Numbered from the stretch's first letter, positions 24,990 to 33,313 are shown. The stretch is DNA of 33,967 bases from Solirubrobacterales bacterium (GCA_019247075.1 JAFAPR010000120.1:1-33967), one strand, 5' to 3'. The notes: generated from the letters alone by a model not told the origin. Made by a program: numbers and translations.

Positions 24990-25685
24990 TTACACCTCGC
25001 GCGACTGCTCGTCGGCGTCGTTGTCGTGCGTGTCCTCGGCGAGGATGCGGTAGAGCGCGCGCCGGGTGTCCTGCAGCAGCGTCCGTGCACGGTCGCGTTG
25101 AGCCCGGTCACCGACCGAGGCGACCTGAAAGGTAGCCTTGCCGATCTGGATCACGAGCGGGGCGAGCTCGGTCAGGGGGTTGTCCGCGTCCTGCACGCCT
25201 TGCTCCCAGGGGGCCGGTTCATCGGCCCGGCTGTCCAGATGCTCGCGACCGGCGTCGGTTATCTCGAACCGGCGGTTTCCCTCGGCCTCGGCCGAGTGGA
25301 TCAGGCCCTCGTCCTCGAGCTGAGCGAGCGTGGGATACACCGAGCCCGGGCTGGGGCGCCAGAGCCCTTCGCTGCGCTCCTCGATTGCCTGCATCAGTTG
25401 ATAGCCATTGCGCGGCTCCTCGGCCAAAAGTCGCAGTAGCGCGAGGCGAACATCGCCGCGGCGTGCGCGACCGCGACCGTGGCGGTGCGGGCCCCAGCCG
25501 GAACCGCCGAACGGGCCGCCCCTCCACATGCGCCGCAGCGCGATCAGGTCGTCGATGTCTTCGAATCGGGGACGGCCGTGGCGGCCCTCCCCTGCGAGAA
25601 GCCAGTTCGGTGGGCCGTGGCGATGCCCGTGCCGCTTCGCCCGCCTGGCGCCCCGCCATTCCTGAGCAAATACATCGCTGGTCAA
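24990..25685 (-). CDS. PadR-family transcriptional regulator
   Basis: A 231-aa regulator. After a basic, Gly/His/Arg-rich N-terminal region (roughly residues 8-80), the winged-helix PadR domain runs through RLALLRLLAEEPRNGYQLMQ, SPGSVYPTLAQLEDEGLI and RRFEITDAGREHL. A C-terminal helical stretch follows (KATFQVASVGDRAQRDRAR). Start is TTG at 25685, set by AAGGAG at 25692-25697 six bases upstream; the earlier TTG at 25712 is less likely. The promoter (TTGACA-N17-TATCGT) and a palindrome over its -10 box indicate autoregulation. Targets are unknown; the divergent DUF6308 gene starts only 74 bases away. Confidence 0.9.
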   Translation of the reverse strand: MTSDVFAQEWRGARRAKRHGHRHGPPNWLLAGEGRHGRPRFEDIDDLIALRRMWRGGPFGGSGWGPHRHGRGRARRGDVRLALLRLLAEEPRNGYQLMQAIEERSEGLWRPSPGSVYPTLAQLEDEGLIHSAEAEGNRRFEITDAGREHLDSRADEPAPWEQGVQDADNPLTELAPLVIQIGKATFQVASVGDRAQRDRARTLLQDTRRALYRILAEDTHDNDADEQSREV

Positions 25686-25706
25686 ATCAATCTCCTTTCT
25701 GCGATA

Positions 25707-25740
25707 GCTCAACGATATATCGTGAGCGCTCGCTTGTCAA
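25707..25740 (-). promoter_or_regulatory. PadR promoter with overlapping palindromic operator
   Basis: Minus-strand TTGACA (25740-25735) and TATCGT (25717-25712) are spaced by 17 bases. The palindrome GCTCA-A-CGATA / TATCG-TGAGC spans 25707-25727 and contains the perfect ACGATATATCGT core (25712-25723), covering the -10 box. Repression by PadR of its own promoter is the natural reading. The same sequence may also affect the divergent plus-strand gene. Confidence 0.75.
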
Positions 25741-25759
25741 GAGGTGAAACTATGGCGGG

Positions 25760-26452
25760 ATGAGCCGCACGGGCGACCGCGAAGCGGGCTATGGTGCCGC
25801 ATCCGCCCCGCATACACTCGTCCTTGTGCCGGGGTCGGCGAGATCGTCATTGCGACCGGTCGTCCTTCGAAACGGCGCCGACATCGAAGATCCGCTGAGG
25901 GTCGTGCTGGGCTTCCTCGAGGCTTACGGTCATTTCGACTTGAGCGACCCGTCGGGCCCGGCGTCGTTCGGCGAGTCTGATCTCAGGACGGCGAACCGGG
26001 CAGGAGCTCGCATCTCCGCGGCCGAGATCGCGGCGATCCTGGGACGCCGCCGCGCGATCGAACGAGCCCTACGGGCGATCGCTCCCGATGCTTCGCTGGC
26101 GGGAGCCGCGAACGAGGTGCCGTGGCTGGCGCTGAGGCGCCTCTTCGACGCGTTCGCGGACATCCGCGGCGTCGGGTTCTCGAAGATGACAAAAGCGCTT
26201 CATCGGAAGCGCCCAGCGCTGATCCCGATGCTCGACAGCGTCGTCCAGAGGTACTTGGCAAACGGCGAGCTCGGAGTGCACGCTGCGTTCGGAGAGCGCG
26301 CTCTCGGCCTCGTACGAGCTTACAAACGCGACCTGGACCGCAACCGGGCGGCGATGCGTGTGCTCCGGCGGGAGCTCGCGAGACGTGGTCACCAGCTCAC
26401 CGAGGTACGAATCATCGATCTGCTGATCTGGTCAGTCGAGGCCGCCGCCTGA
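25760..26452 (+). CDS. DUF6308-family protein
   Basis: A 230-aa protein of the DUF6308 type, unknown function and found mainly in actinobacteria. Blocks include a central helix set AAILGRRRAIERALRAIAPD, FDAFADIRGVGFSKMTKALH (a helix-hairpin-helix-like stretch) and RKRPALIPMLDSVVQRYLAN, and a C-terminal RIIDLLIWSVEA. The HhH-like GVGFSK region hints at nucleic-acid contact, but this is weak. ATG at 25760 is used; a GTG at 25826 is a possible shorter start because residues before it are poorly conserved-looking. Divergent from PadR. Confidence 0.7.
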   Translation: MSRTGDREAGYGAASAPHTLVLVPGSARSSLRPVVLRNGADIEDPLRVVLGFLEAYGHFDLSDPSGPASFGESDLRTANRAGARISAAEIAAILGRRRAIERALRAIAPDASLAGAANEVPWLALRRLFDAFADIRGVGFSKMTKALHRKRPALIPMLDSVVQRYLANGELGVHAAFGERALGLVRAYKRDLDRNRAAMRVLRRELARRGHQLTEVRIIDLLIWSVEAAA

Positions 26453-26471
26453 CGCTGGGCGTCCGGGCAGC

Positions 26472-26666
26472 TCAGAGCGGGCCGCCTGAGGCTGGCGCAC
26501 CCTCGACGATTGGATTCGCCGCCAACGAACCGGACCCGCCGACCCCGACGGTTTTGCAGGCCGGCCCCGCCGCCGCGGTCCTACTGCCACCGCACGCCGC
26601 GATCAGCAAAGTGCACGCGCCCACCAGCGCGACGCCGGCCGCCCGATGATTCGAGTTCGCCCTCAT
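26472..26666 (-). CDS. Small predicted lipoprotein
   Basis: A 64-aa peptide with a type II signal: basic start MRANSNHR, hydrophobic core AAGVALVGACTLLI and lipobox LIAAC with lipidated C25, then a Gly/Ala-rich tail. Mature size is only about 40 residues with one further cysteine (C37). No family recognised. The signal is convincing, but its short length and GC-rich surroundings leave room for chance. ATG at 26666, with only weak GAG before it. The gene faces the DUF6308 gene and no partner can be named. Confidence 0.5.
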   Translation of the reverse strand: MRANSNHRAAGVALVGACTLLIAACGGSRTAAAGPACKTVGVGGSGSLAANPIVEGAPASGGPL

Positions 26667-26763
26667 CTCGCGGCTTGACGCCGTGCGTTGAGATCAGGTC
26701 GCCAGCTTGACCTGTGAGGTCGTGGTCCTCGTCAGGGATCTGCGAGGACAAGGTCAGGCGTCA

Positions 26764-27111
26764 TCATTCCGAGCTCGGCCGCGATTGTTTGCGACCCAGA
26801 ACGTACATCGCGCCAGTTCCGATCACGACTCCTGCCAGGAATGCCGGGCCGCGTCGCCTGGGTTTGGGCGCCTCGACAAGCCCGAAAACCTCGGCCACCA
26901 TCGGGCCGTATATGACCGCGATCGAACCAAGGGTCGTTGCGGCGGCGCCAAGCCGCTCCATCTGGGCACGTGTCGTACGCCAGACCACGACCTTGCCAAC
27001 GCGCCATCCGAGCTTCGTCGGAGGAGCTGCGGCCCGCCGAAGCGTCGGGTGGCGGACCATCGCTACCGCCGCCGTGGCTCCCATCCGCGCTTTTGTGGTC
27101 TTACTCGGCAT
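26764..27111 (-). CDS. Conserved-looking membrane-associated protein, unknown function
   Basis: A 115-aa basic protein. Residues about 1-55 are rich in Arg, Lys and Thr with amphipathic helices (RRAAAPPTKLGWRVGKVVVW). A hydrophobic stretch, AAATTLGSIAVIYGPMVAEV, and a second near the C terminus, PAFLAGVVIGTGAMYVLG, would be one or two membrane segments. It ends with a short basic tail GRKQSRPSSE. Start ATG at 27111; the frame is open upstream to 27237 but that stretch overlaps the end of the TetR gene. No family identified. Lies after the TetR gene on the same strand, 65 bases downstream. Confidence 0.55.
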   Translation of the reverse strand: MPSKTTKARMGATAAVAMVRHPTLRRAAAPPTKLGWRVGKVVVWRTTRAQMERLGAAATTLGSIAVIYGPMVAEVFGLVEAPKPRRRGPAFLAGVVIGTGAMYVLGRKQSRPSSE

Positions 27112-27176
27112 GATCCATACCCCGACCTCGCCCTGCATCGTACTGGCGGGGCGAAGAACAAGTCGCCCGGTGCCGG

Positions 27177-27827
27177 TTACAGCAGTGCCTTGATCATCGC
27201 TTCGGCTACGAATTTGCCGTAGCGCTCGAGGGTCCATCCGCGTCGCAGGACGAGAAGCTGGTAGAGCTCGGGGGAGCTGTATGTCCAGAGGATGTCTGCG
27301 GCCCGCGTGAGCGGCATGTCCGGCCGAAGGTGGCCGGCGTCGCGGAGGCGGCGGGCATTGTCGGTCATGCGCTTGAGCCGGTCGGCATCAAGTTCATCCT
27401 GGAGGGCGCGCACATCGGGATCGGTGGCAGCAGCGTCGCGGACCAGGAGGAGGATCGGCGAGACACGCGGCGCGAGCTCAGCGACGAAGTCGCCCCATGC
27501 GTTGATGACCTTGCGCGGGTCGGGTTCCCGTTGTTGGATCGCCTCGGACCTGCGCTCGGCGGGGATCGGACCTTCCCCTGCGAGTGCATGGTCGCGGATC
27601 GCCCGGATTAGTCCGGGCTTGCCACCGAAGGACTTGTAGACGGTGTCAGCCGATACGCCTGCCGCGACGGCGATCGCCTGGACGGTGGTTGACGAGTAGC
27701 CGCTTGTGAGGAACATCCGCTCTGCCGTTTGGATCACCCGACTGCGGCTTTGGCGAGCCTGCTCGCGGCGACGGGTCGAGTCGTAGGAACGGCTTGGCTT
27801 GACAGCGGACGCTGAACGGCCGATCAT
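27177..27827 (-). CDS. TetR-family repressor
   Basis: A 216-aa TetR regulator. Residues about 15-70 include RREQARQSRSRVIQTAERMF and the helix-turn-helix TVQAIAVAAGVSADTVYKSF, followed by a helical ligand domain with a TetR_C-type RRLRDAGHLRPDMPLTRAAD. ATG start at 27827 immediately adjoins the operator-like palindrome at 27828-27851; no Shine-Dalgarno fits, so a leaderless transcript or a slightly different start is possible. Divergent from an NTF2-like gene and an NmrA-like gene, which it probably represses. The ligand is unknown. Confidence 0.88.
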   Translation of the reverse strand: MIGRSASAVKPSRSYDSTRRREQARQSRSRVIQTAERMFLTSGYSSTTVQAIAVAAGVSADTVYKSFGGKPGLIRAIRDHALAGEGPIPAERRSEAIQQREPDPRKVINAWGDFVAELAPRVSPILLLVRDAAATDPDVRALQDELDADRLKRMTDNARRLRDAGHLRPDMPLTRAADILWTYSSPELYQLLVLRRGWTLERYGKFVAEAMIKALL

Positions 27828-27851
27828 TTCGTTCCAGTCTACTGGAACGAA
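27799..27851 (+). promoter_or_regulatory. Divergent promoter with TetR-type operator
   Basis: Plus-strand TTGACA (27799-27804), 17 bases, then GATCAT (27822-27827) forms a plausible promoter for the NTF2-NmrA pair. The perfect inverted repeat TTCGTTCCAG-TCTA-CTGGAACGAA spans 27828-27851, over the expected start site. The -35 and -10 boxes lie inside the TetR coding start. Binding of the adjacent TetR is inferred. Confidence 0.7.
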
Positions 27852-27860
27852 TGGAAAGGC

Positions 27861-28271
27861 ATGAGCGAACCGCGACAAATGGTGCAGCGACTCTTGCGGG
27901 CGATCAATCATCACGACCTCGAAGCGCTCGTGGCGTGCTTCGCGGAGGGCTACGAGAACGAGACCCCCGCGCATCCCGCGCGCGGGTTCCGCGGCAGCGC
28001 TCAGGTGAGACGGAACTGGAGGCAGATCTTTGCCTTCGTGCCGGACCTCCGCGCCGACGTGACGCGGACGGCCGTCGACGGCGACGTGATCTGGACCGAG
28101 TGGGAGATGACCGGCACGCGCCGAGACGGGAGCGCGCACTGCATGCGCGGGGTCGCGATCTTCGGCGTGGATGGCAGTGTCGCGCGGTGGGCGAGGTTCT
28201 ATCTGGAGCCCGTGGATCTCGCTTCCACTACGGTCGACGACGCCGTGCGCGAGCACCTGGAGCGCCGATGA
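27861..28271 (+). CDS. NTF2-like / SnoaL-type protein
   Basis: A 136-aa small alpha+beta-barrel protein. LLRAINHHDLEALVACFAEG and GFRGSAQVRRNWRQIFAFVPDL are typical of the nuclear transport factor 2-like superfamily, and DVIWTEWEMTGTRRDGS is a matching strand pair. Such proteins bind small hydrophobic molecules or act as isomerases or cyclases; the role here is unknown. ATG at 27861, with GGAAAGG just upstream. Its stop overlaps the NmrA-like gene by ATGA, so the two are coupled and share the TetR-controlled promoter. Confidence 0.85.
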   Translation: MSEPRQMVQRLLRAINHHDLEALVACFAEGYENETPAHPARGFRGSAQVRRNWRQIFAFVPDLRADVTRTAVDGDVIWTEWEMTGTRRDGSAHCMRGVAIFGVDGSVARWARFYLEPVDLASTTVDDAVREHLERR

Positions 28272-29089
28272 TCGCTATCGCAGGCGGAACCGGCCGCCTC
28301 GGGTCGCTCGTCGTGAGGCGGCTCGCCGAGCGCCAGCTTGACGTGCGGGTGATCGCGCGGGACCCCGCCCGCGCTGTCCACCCCCGCGATCTTCCGGTGG
28401 AGATCGTGAGCGCGGACGTCCGCGACCGGTCAGGCATCTGCGCTGCCCTGCAGGGCGCGAGCACCGTTCTCTCCGCCGTCCAGGGATTCGCCGGACCCGG
28501 CAGAGTCTCTCCGCAATCGGTCGATCGCGACGGCAACGCGAACCTCATCGACGCCGCGGCAGACCTCGGCGCCGACGTGGTCTTGATGTCCGTGGTCGGT
28601 GCCTCGGCTCAGCACCCGATGGACCTGTTCCGTGCCAAGCACGCCGCCGAGCAATACGTCATCGCTAGCCGCACCCGGTGGACCATCGTGCGCGCCAGCG
28701 CCTTCCTCGAACTCTGGGAGAACATCATGAGCAAGCCGATCGTGTGCGGCCGCGGCGAGAACCCGATCAACTTCGTCTCGGTGCACGACGTGGCCGCCGG
28801 TGTCGAGCGAGCGATCCTCGACCCGAGCGTCAGAGGCCAGCTCATCGAGGTCGGCGGACCACAGAACCTCACCTTCAATGAACTCGCGGCACTGCAACAG
28901 CGCGCGCGAGGCGAGACAGGAAAGATCCGCCACATCCCACGCGCGATTCTGCGCGCAGCAGCACCGCTGAGCCGGCAGGCGCGGGCGGCGCTTGCGATGG
29001 ACACAATCGACATGACCTTCGACACACCCCACCCAGACCTCGAGATCAAGCGTCCGACCGAGCCTCTTAAAGCTTTCAGCCGGCGGTAG
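28268..29089 (+). CDS. NmrA-like NAD(P)-binding protein
   Basis: A 273-aa Rossmann-fold protein of the atypical SDR/NmrA type. The N-terminal cofactor loop is AGGTGRLG (residues 5-12), followed by basic ARDPAR after the second strand, which suggests NADP(H). LMSVVGASAQHPMDLFRAKH and RWTIVRASAFLELW follow, and the later INFVSVHDVAAGVERAILDP is diagnostic of this group. The usual YxxxK catalytic pair is not obvious, so it may be a redox sensor or quinone reductase-like enzyme. ATG at 28268 overlaps the NTF2-like stop. It ends the operon; 29090-29295 shows no gene. Confidence 0.87.
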   Translation: MIAIAGGTGRLGSLVVRRLAERQLDVRVIARDPARAVHPRDLPVEIVSADVRDRSGICAALQGASTVLSAVQGFAGPGRVSPQSVDRDGNANLIDAAADLGADVVLMSVVGASAQHPMDLFRAKHAAEQYVIASRTRWTIVRASAFLELWENIMSKPIVCGRGENPINFVSVHDVAAGVERAILDPSVRGQLIEVGGPQNLTFNELAALQQRARGETGKIRHIPRAILRAAAPLSRQARAALAMDTIDMTFDTPHPDLEIKRPTEPLKAFSRR

Positions 29090-29295
29090 TCCCTCCCGGA
29101 GTCTCTCCGCTCTCACCCCACGCATCGTCGTCGCAACCAAAGCTCGGAGGTGCCCACACCTCTACCCCGCGCGGGGTCCATGGGTCGATCCGTTCGAGAT
29201 CGTCCATTACGAGCGCGACCAGGGAGCTGGCTCGACAACGGGTACGCTCAGGAGCCGTGGCGCGTGGTGCAGGTGCTGCTTCTCCTCCGGCGACA

Positions 29296-30564
29296 ATGAG
29301 CAACAGCGTCAGCCGCTTCAGTGCATTGGCCCTCGTAGCTTTGAGCATGACCGTGATGGCTGCGGGGTGCTCGTCGAGCGCCACGAAACGGGGCAACGCA
29401 CGAACAGCCACGATGATCGCGCCGCCACCCCGGCCGACGCTCCGCTCGCTGATCCAGACCGGGACGGTGACGAGCGCCACGGTAGCCGGCTTCACCTTCG
29501 GGGACGCCCGGACGGGCGTGACCTTCGCCTGTAGCGTGGACGGGACCGCCTTCGCGCCCTGCACGAGCCCGGACGACCTGAGCGGCGTGGGCACGGGCCA
29601 GCACACCTTCGCCGTGCGGGCGAGCGACGCCTCGGGCGGCGTGTCGACGCCCGTGTCGCTCTCGTGGACGGTCAGCCAGCCCGCGGTCGCGGATCCCTGC
29701 GGCCAGGCCTCCGCGCCCCCGCCGACCTACAAGCACGTGATCGTGATCGCGTTCGAGAACGAGAACCTGAGCGACATCGTTGGCGCGGCCCAGACGCCCT
29801 TCACCACGCAGCTCGCGCACGAGTGCGGCCTGGCCACCCGAGACTTCGCCGTCGCACGGCCGTCGCTCCCCAACTACATCGCGCTCACGTCCGGCTCAAC
29901 GCAGGGCATCACCGACGACGCCCCTGCGAGCAAGCATCCGCTCGCGGTCGACAACGTCTTCCACCAGATCGAAGCGGCCGGGTCCTCGTGGCGCGAGTAC
30001 TCCTCGATGATGCCCACGCCCTGCGACGCAACCAACGACCCCGGGGCGCCGAACTCGTACTACACGGTCAGCCACGAACCGGCCCTCTACTACAGCGACC
30101 TAGCCTCATCCTGCCCCACATCGGCCATTCCCCTGGGCACGACCACCGCAGGCGCCCTAGCGAGCGACCTGGCCAACAACAAGCTGCCTGCACTGGCCTG
30201 GATCGGGCCATCGGACGACGGCGGCGACAGCGTTCTCGGCGGCGAGGTCGACCCCACGCTTGGCGACTTCTTCCTGCGCGACTGGATTGGCCGCATTACG
30301 AGCTCCGCGGCCTACCAGGCGGGCACGACCGCCGTAGTCATCACCTGGGACGAGGGCGACTTCAAGCACGCCAGCACCAGTGCGGCCTACCAGAACGTGC
30401 CGCTCATCGTCGTCGCGCCCTCCATCGCCACCGGCGCGACCACCGCGGTCACCGTGAACCATTACGCCGTGCTGCGTGCCGTGGAGAGTATGCTGGGGCT
30501 GCCGTTCCTCGGCGCGGCGGCTGACCGAAGCACGCCGGACCTTCGGGCGCTCCTCGGGTTCTGA
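29296..30564 (+). CDS. Lipoprotein phosphoesterase with Ig-like domain
   Basis: A protein of about 422 aa with a lipoprotein signal, SALALVALSMTVMAAGC (C25 lipidated). An Ig-like beta domain follows (about residues 55-130; FACSVDGTAFAPCTS and TFAVRASDASGGVSTPV), then an alkaline-phosphatase/phosphoesterase domain of the PF04185 type: HVIVIAFENENLSDIVG, ARPSLPNYIALTSGS and VVITWDEGDF. Asp and Glu in the first motif, an Asn/Ser-rich second motif and Asp in the last fit phosphate and metal binding. A GTG at 29257 gives a 13-residue longer start with AGGAG two bases ahead, but that spacing is poor. Surface phosphatase activity is inferred. Confidence 0.83.
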   Translation: MSNSVSRFSALALVALSMTVMAAGCSSSATKRGNARTATMIAPPPRPTLRSLIQTGTVTSATVAGFTFGDARTGVTFACSVDGTAFAPCTSPDDLSGVGTGQHTFAVRASDASGGVSTPVSLSWTVSQPAVADPCGQASAPPPTYKHVIVIAFENENLSDIVGAAQTPFTTQLAHECGLATRDFAVARPSLPNYIALTSGSTQGITDDAPASKHPLAVDNVFHQIEAAGSSWREYSSMMPTPCDATNDPGAPNSYYTVSHEPALYYSDLASSCPTSAIPLGTTTAGALASDLANNKLPALAWIGPSDDGGDSVLGGEVDPTLGDFFLRDWIGRITSSAAYQAGTTAVVITWDEGDFKHASTSAAYQNVPLIVVAPSIATGATTAVTVNHYAVLRAVESMLGLPFLGAAADRSTPDLRALLGF

Positions 30565-30632
30565 CACCACGGCGAGGAGCCGGGCCGCGACTTCCGCGTC
30601 CGAATGCGGCTCCGGACGCTTAAGAGCAAATG

Positions 30633-31529
30633 TCAGGCGAGGATCTGCTCGATGACGTCGAGAAGTACTCTGCCGGCGGCGAAATCGGTCGAGTCGAGGC
30701 TCGGGTTGTAGATGGTCACGTCCATCCCGGCGATCAGGCCGCTTTGTAGTAGCGGCCGTGCGAGTGCGATCACCTCGGTGGGGGCTAGGCCTCCCTTAAT
30801 CCGCCAGTCGACGGCGGGCATGAGCGCGTCATCGAGGCAATCCGCGTCGAGATGCAACCAAACGCGGTCGAGTCCTCTGGCGGCAAGGAACGCAGCAGCG
30901 TGGTTCGCGGCGTTCTCCATGCCCGCTGCGCGAAGCTCGGCCAAGTTGCGCACGAGCATCGGCTCGCGGTAGACGTCCTGACTGCCACCTTCCAGTTGCT
31001 CGGCCCTGTCACGGTGGCCGTAAACCACGCACGCCTCGGGCGCGACGAGCGGACCGCGCCCCTCGAGGTCGGCAATCAGGGCCGGGCCATGGCCCGTCGC
31101 GATCCAAAAGTCGCTGTCCGACAGCTCGCCCGTGCCATCCGGAAGATCCCAATAGTCGGTGTGGCCATCGAGCAGAACGAGCCCGAGGGACCCCCGCCGC
31201 CGTAGAGCCAGCAGGCACCCGAGCAGCACACTATCGTCGCCACCAAGAACGACCGGGAAGCCACCACTATCGAGGATCAGCTCGATCTGGTTGGCCTGTT
31301 CGGTAGCGACCGCCGCAGCCGCTGGCACGTTGCGGGCGCCGAGCGCAGGGTCGCGCCGATGGTCGAATTCAGGCGCCCGCAAGATGCCGGCCACGGTCGC
31401 GCCGACTCGCTCGGCTAGGCCGAGCTCGAGCAGAATCCCGCCCAGCCGCTCGACGCCGCTCGGACGCAGCCCAAGGTTCGTCTCGACGTACAGCACACAG
31501 CGTGGGCCCGTCACGCTACGCGTTGGCAT
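30633..31529 (-). CDS. Arginase/ureohydrolase-family protein
   Basis: A 298-aa binuclear-metal ureohydrolase-fold protein. Visible ligand blocks are GGDDS (residues 96-100), DGHTD (121-125) and LDADCLDD (227-234). The canonical GGDHS block has His as a manganese ligand; here position 99 is Asp. Later DVTIYNPSLD matches the family C-terminal block. Many relatives hydrolyse arginine, agmatine or guanidino compounds, but with this substitution the activity is uncertain. ATG start at 31529. Alone on the minus strand; convergent with the phosphoesterase. Confidence 0.85.
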   Translation of the reverse strand: MPTRSVTGPRCVLYVETNLGLRPSGVERLGGILLELGLAERVGATVAGILRAPEFDHRRDPALGARNVPAAAAVATEQANQIELILDSGGFPVVLGGDDSVLLGCLLALRRRGSLGLVLLDGHTDYWDLPDGTGELSDSDFWIATGHGPALIADLEGRGPLVAPEACVVYGHRDRAEQLEGGSQDVYREPMLVRNLAELRAAGMENAANHAAAFLAARGLDRVWLHLDADCLDDALMPAVDWRIKGGLAPTEVIALARPLLQSGLIAGMDVTIYNPSLDSTDFAAGRVLLDVIEQILA

Positions 31530-31695
31530 GTCATCGGCTTGACCGACGCTGGCCAGCGACAGCCGCGCATGGCTTCCTGTGACTCAGCGCTCAACAGATC
31601 CGGTGCCGATGTTGTCTGTCCCAGCTCGATCACGTGGTCATCCGGTTCGGTCGAGTGCTGTGGCAGATCGTCGCTGTTGCGACCGCGTCGGGCTT

Positions 31696-32648
31696 CTATG
31701 CGGCCGCGAGCGCTCGTGCGCGGGCGTGGCGGCGGTAGCGGCCGGGGGCGAGCCCGCGATGGCGCGTGAACGCGCGGGAGAACGAGTATTCGGAGCGGTA
31801 GCCGACGGCGGCCGCGATCGCGGCGACGGTGTCGTCGGTGTCGCGCAGCCGCTGGGCGGCGAGGTCCATGCGCCAGCGCGCGAGGTACTCGGGCGGCGTC
31901 TCGCCGACCAGGTGGGCGAAGCGGCGAGCCAGCGTTGCGCGCGACACGCTGACCTCGCGGGCCAGCGACTCGATCGTCCACGGCTCGCCCGGCCGCTGGT
32001 GGATGGCGTTCATCGCCCGGGCGATGACCGGGTCGCGCAGCGCGAGCAGCCACCGTCGGTGGCGTCGTCGTCCTGCGTGCGCAGCCATGCTCGCATCGCG
32101 TGGATCAGCAGCACGTCGATCAGCCGCCCTACGGCGGCCCGGGAGCCGGGCGGGCGGCCGCCGAGCTCGAGCGCGAGCAGCCTCAGTGTCGCGGCGACGG
32201 CTCCGTCGTCGCCGGGCATCCCGGCCGGGACATAAAGCACCGGCGGCAGTTGGGACATCAGGGGGTGGGCGACCTCATGGTCGTAGTCGTAGGCCGCGCA
32301 GAGCATGCGCGTCCCGGCGCCGGGACCCTGGATCACCATGTCGCCGTCGGGCGTGCGCGGAATGCCCGTCTCGAATCGCGCCAGTGAATCCGTTCGGGCG
32401 TCGGCCGAGGACACCAGCTCATGTGGCGTGTTGGTAGGCAAAAGAACGACATCGCCGGGCATCAGGTGCTGCGGCGCGCGCCCGGGCCTGCGCAGCCAGC
32501 AGCTGCCCGCAACCACCGCGTGAAAGGCGGCGCCGGGGACCGGGTCGATGCTCACGCCCCACGGCTCGTAGGCGATCAGCTGGGCCATCACGCCGCACGA
32601 GACGCGGCTGAGGTCGAACACGTCGGCGAGCGGGTCCACGACCATCAC
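31696..32648 (-). pseudogene. AraC-family regulator, frameshifted
   Basis: Two overlapping minus-strand frames together make one AraC protein. The first (32648 to about 32053) carries the cupin-like sensor domain with AFHAVVAGSCWLRRPG and HLMPGDVVLLPTNTPHEL. The second (about 32055 to 31696) begins WLLALRDPVIARAMNAIH and holds the C-terminal AraC HTH: SLAREVSVSRATLARRFAHL and DDTVAAIAAAVGYRSEYSFS. The frames join if one base is restored near 32053 (GAC-GGN-TGG). No slippery heptamer is seen. Either a real disabling deletion or a sequencing error. Divergent from the redoxin gene, its likely target. Confidence 0.72.
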
Positions 32649-32662
32649 AGCTTATCGCCGTC

Positions 32663-32692
32663 CAGCTCAGAACTCCGCGACAGGTTGAGCTG
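32663..32692. promoter_or_regulatory. Inverted repeat between AraC and the redoxin gene
   Basis: CAGCTCA (32663-32669) and TGAGCTG (32686-32692) are perfect 7-base arms separated by 16 bases. Placement in the divergent region, about two helical turns between half-sites, suits a dimeric regulator. A clear promoter was not resolved. Binding by the AraC-like protein is inferred. Confidence 0.4.
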
Positions 32693-32799
32693 AACGGCAA
32701 TCGATTTGCGCTTCTGATGCATTGCTCTACCTAGCAAGCGCTCCTACTCTGCCTCTCGACACCCACAGAACCACCCACTTCACGAAGGAGCGCGACACG

Positions 32800-33282
32800 A
32801 TGCAATTGCTCAACCCCGGCGACCAGTTCCCGCCCCTCACGATCACCCCGGTCGACGGCGAGGCGATCGACCTCCCGGACGCGCTGGCCGGGCACTTCGC
32901 CGTGATCCTGTTCAACCGCGGCTCGTGGTGCCCGTACTGCAACGCCCAGCTACGCGCCTTCCAGCGCGACGCCGAGAAGCTCGAACGCCTGGACGTCAAG
33001 GTCATTTCTCTGTCGGTCGACGACGAGGCCACCGCCCGCGAGCTGATCGCCAAGCACGGCCTGACGTTCCCCGTCGGCCACAGCGCCGACGCCGCCGCGA
33101 TCCACCAGGCGACTGGTGCGTTCGTCAACGCGGACCCGGTGCACCTGCAGTCCACCGGGTTCGTCCTCGATCCCGACGGCAACGTGGTCGTCAGCGTCTA
33201 CTCAAGCGGCGCGATCGGCCGTCTGGTGCCTGAGGACGTCGCCGGCCTCGTCAACTACATCAAGTCCAAGCAGCCCGCATGA
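32800..33282 (+). CDS. Redoxin / peroxiredoxin-like protein with CPYC site
   Basis: A 160-aa thioredoxin-fold protein of the AhpC/TSA-redoxin type. FAVILFNRGSWCPYCNAQL places C44 and C47 in a CxxC after the first strand, and VKVISLSVDDEATARELIAK and FPVGHSADAAAIHQATGAF follow as in Prx-like proteins. The expected activity is thiol-dependent peroxide reduction or disulfide chemistry. ATG at 32800 with AAGGAG at 32785-32790; an earlier in-frame ATG at 32722 lacks a ribosome site. Divergent from the broken AraC regulator. Prx-like CPYC proteins often have selenocysteine homologues, but here both positions are Cys. Confidence 0.88.
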   Translation: MQLLNPGDQFPPLTITPVDGEAIDLPDALAGHFAVILFNRGSWCPYCNAQLRAFQRDAEKLERLDVKVISLSVDDEATARELIAKHGLTFPVGHSADAAAIHQATGAFVNADPVHLQSTGFVLDPDGNVVVSVYSSGAIGRLVPEDVAGLVNYIKSKQPA

Positions 33283-33313
33283 CCATAACCACGACGACCG
33301 CCCGCGAGCCCGC

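Noticed and set aside
29664-30524. Plus-strand frame inside the phosphoesterase gene
   Set aside because: Arg/His-rich shadow with no motifs; the overlapping lipoprotein phosphoesterase explains the region.
31696-32648. Programmed frameshift in the AraC gene
   Set aside because: No slippery heptamer or downstream pseudoknot-like structure was seen at the junction; deletion or read error is simpler.
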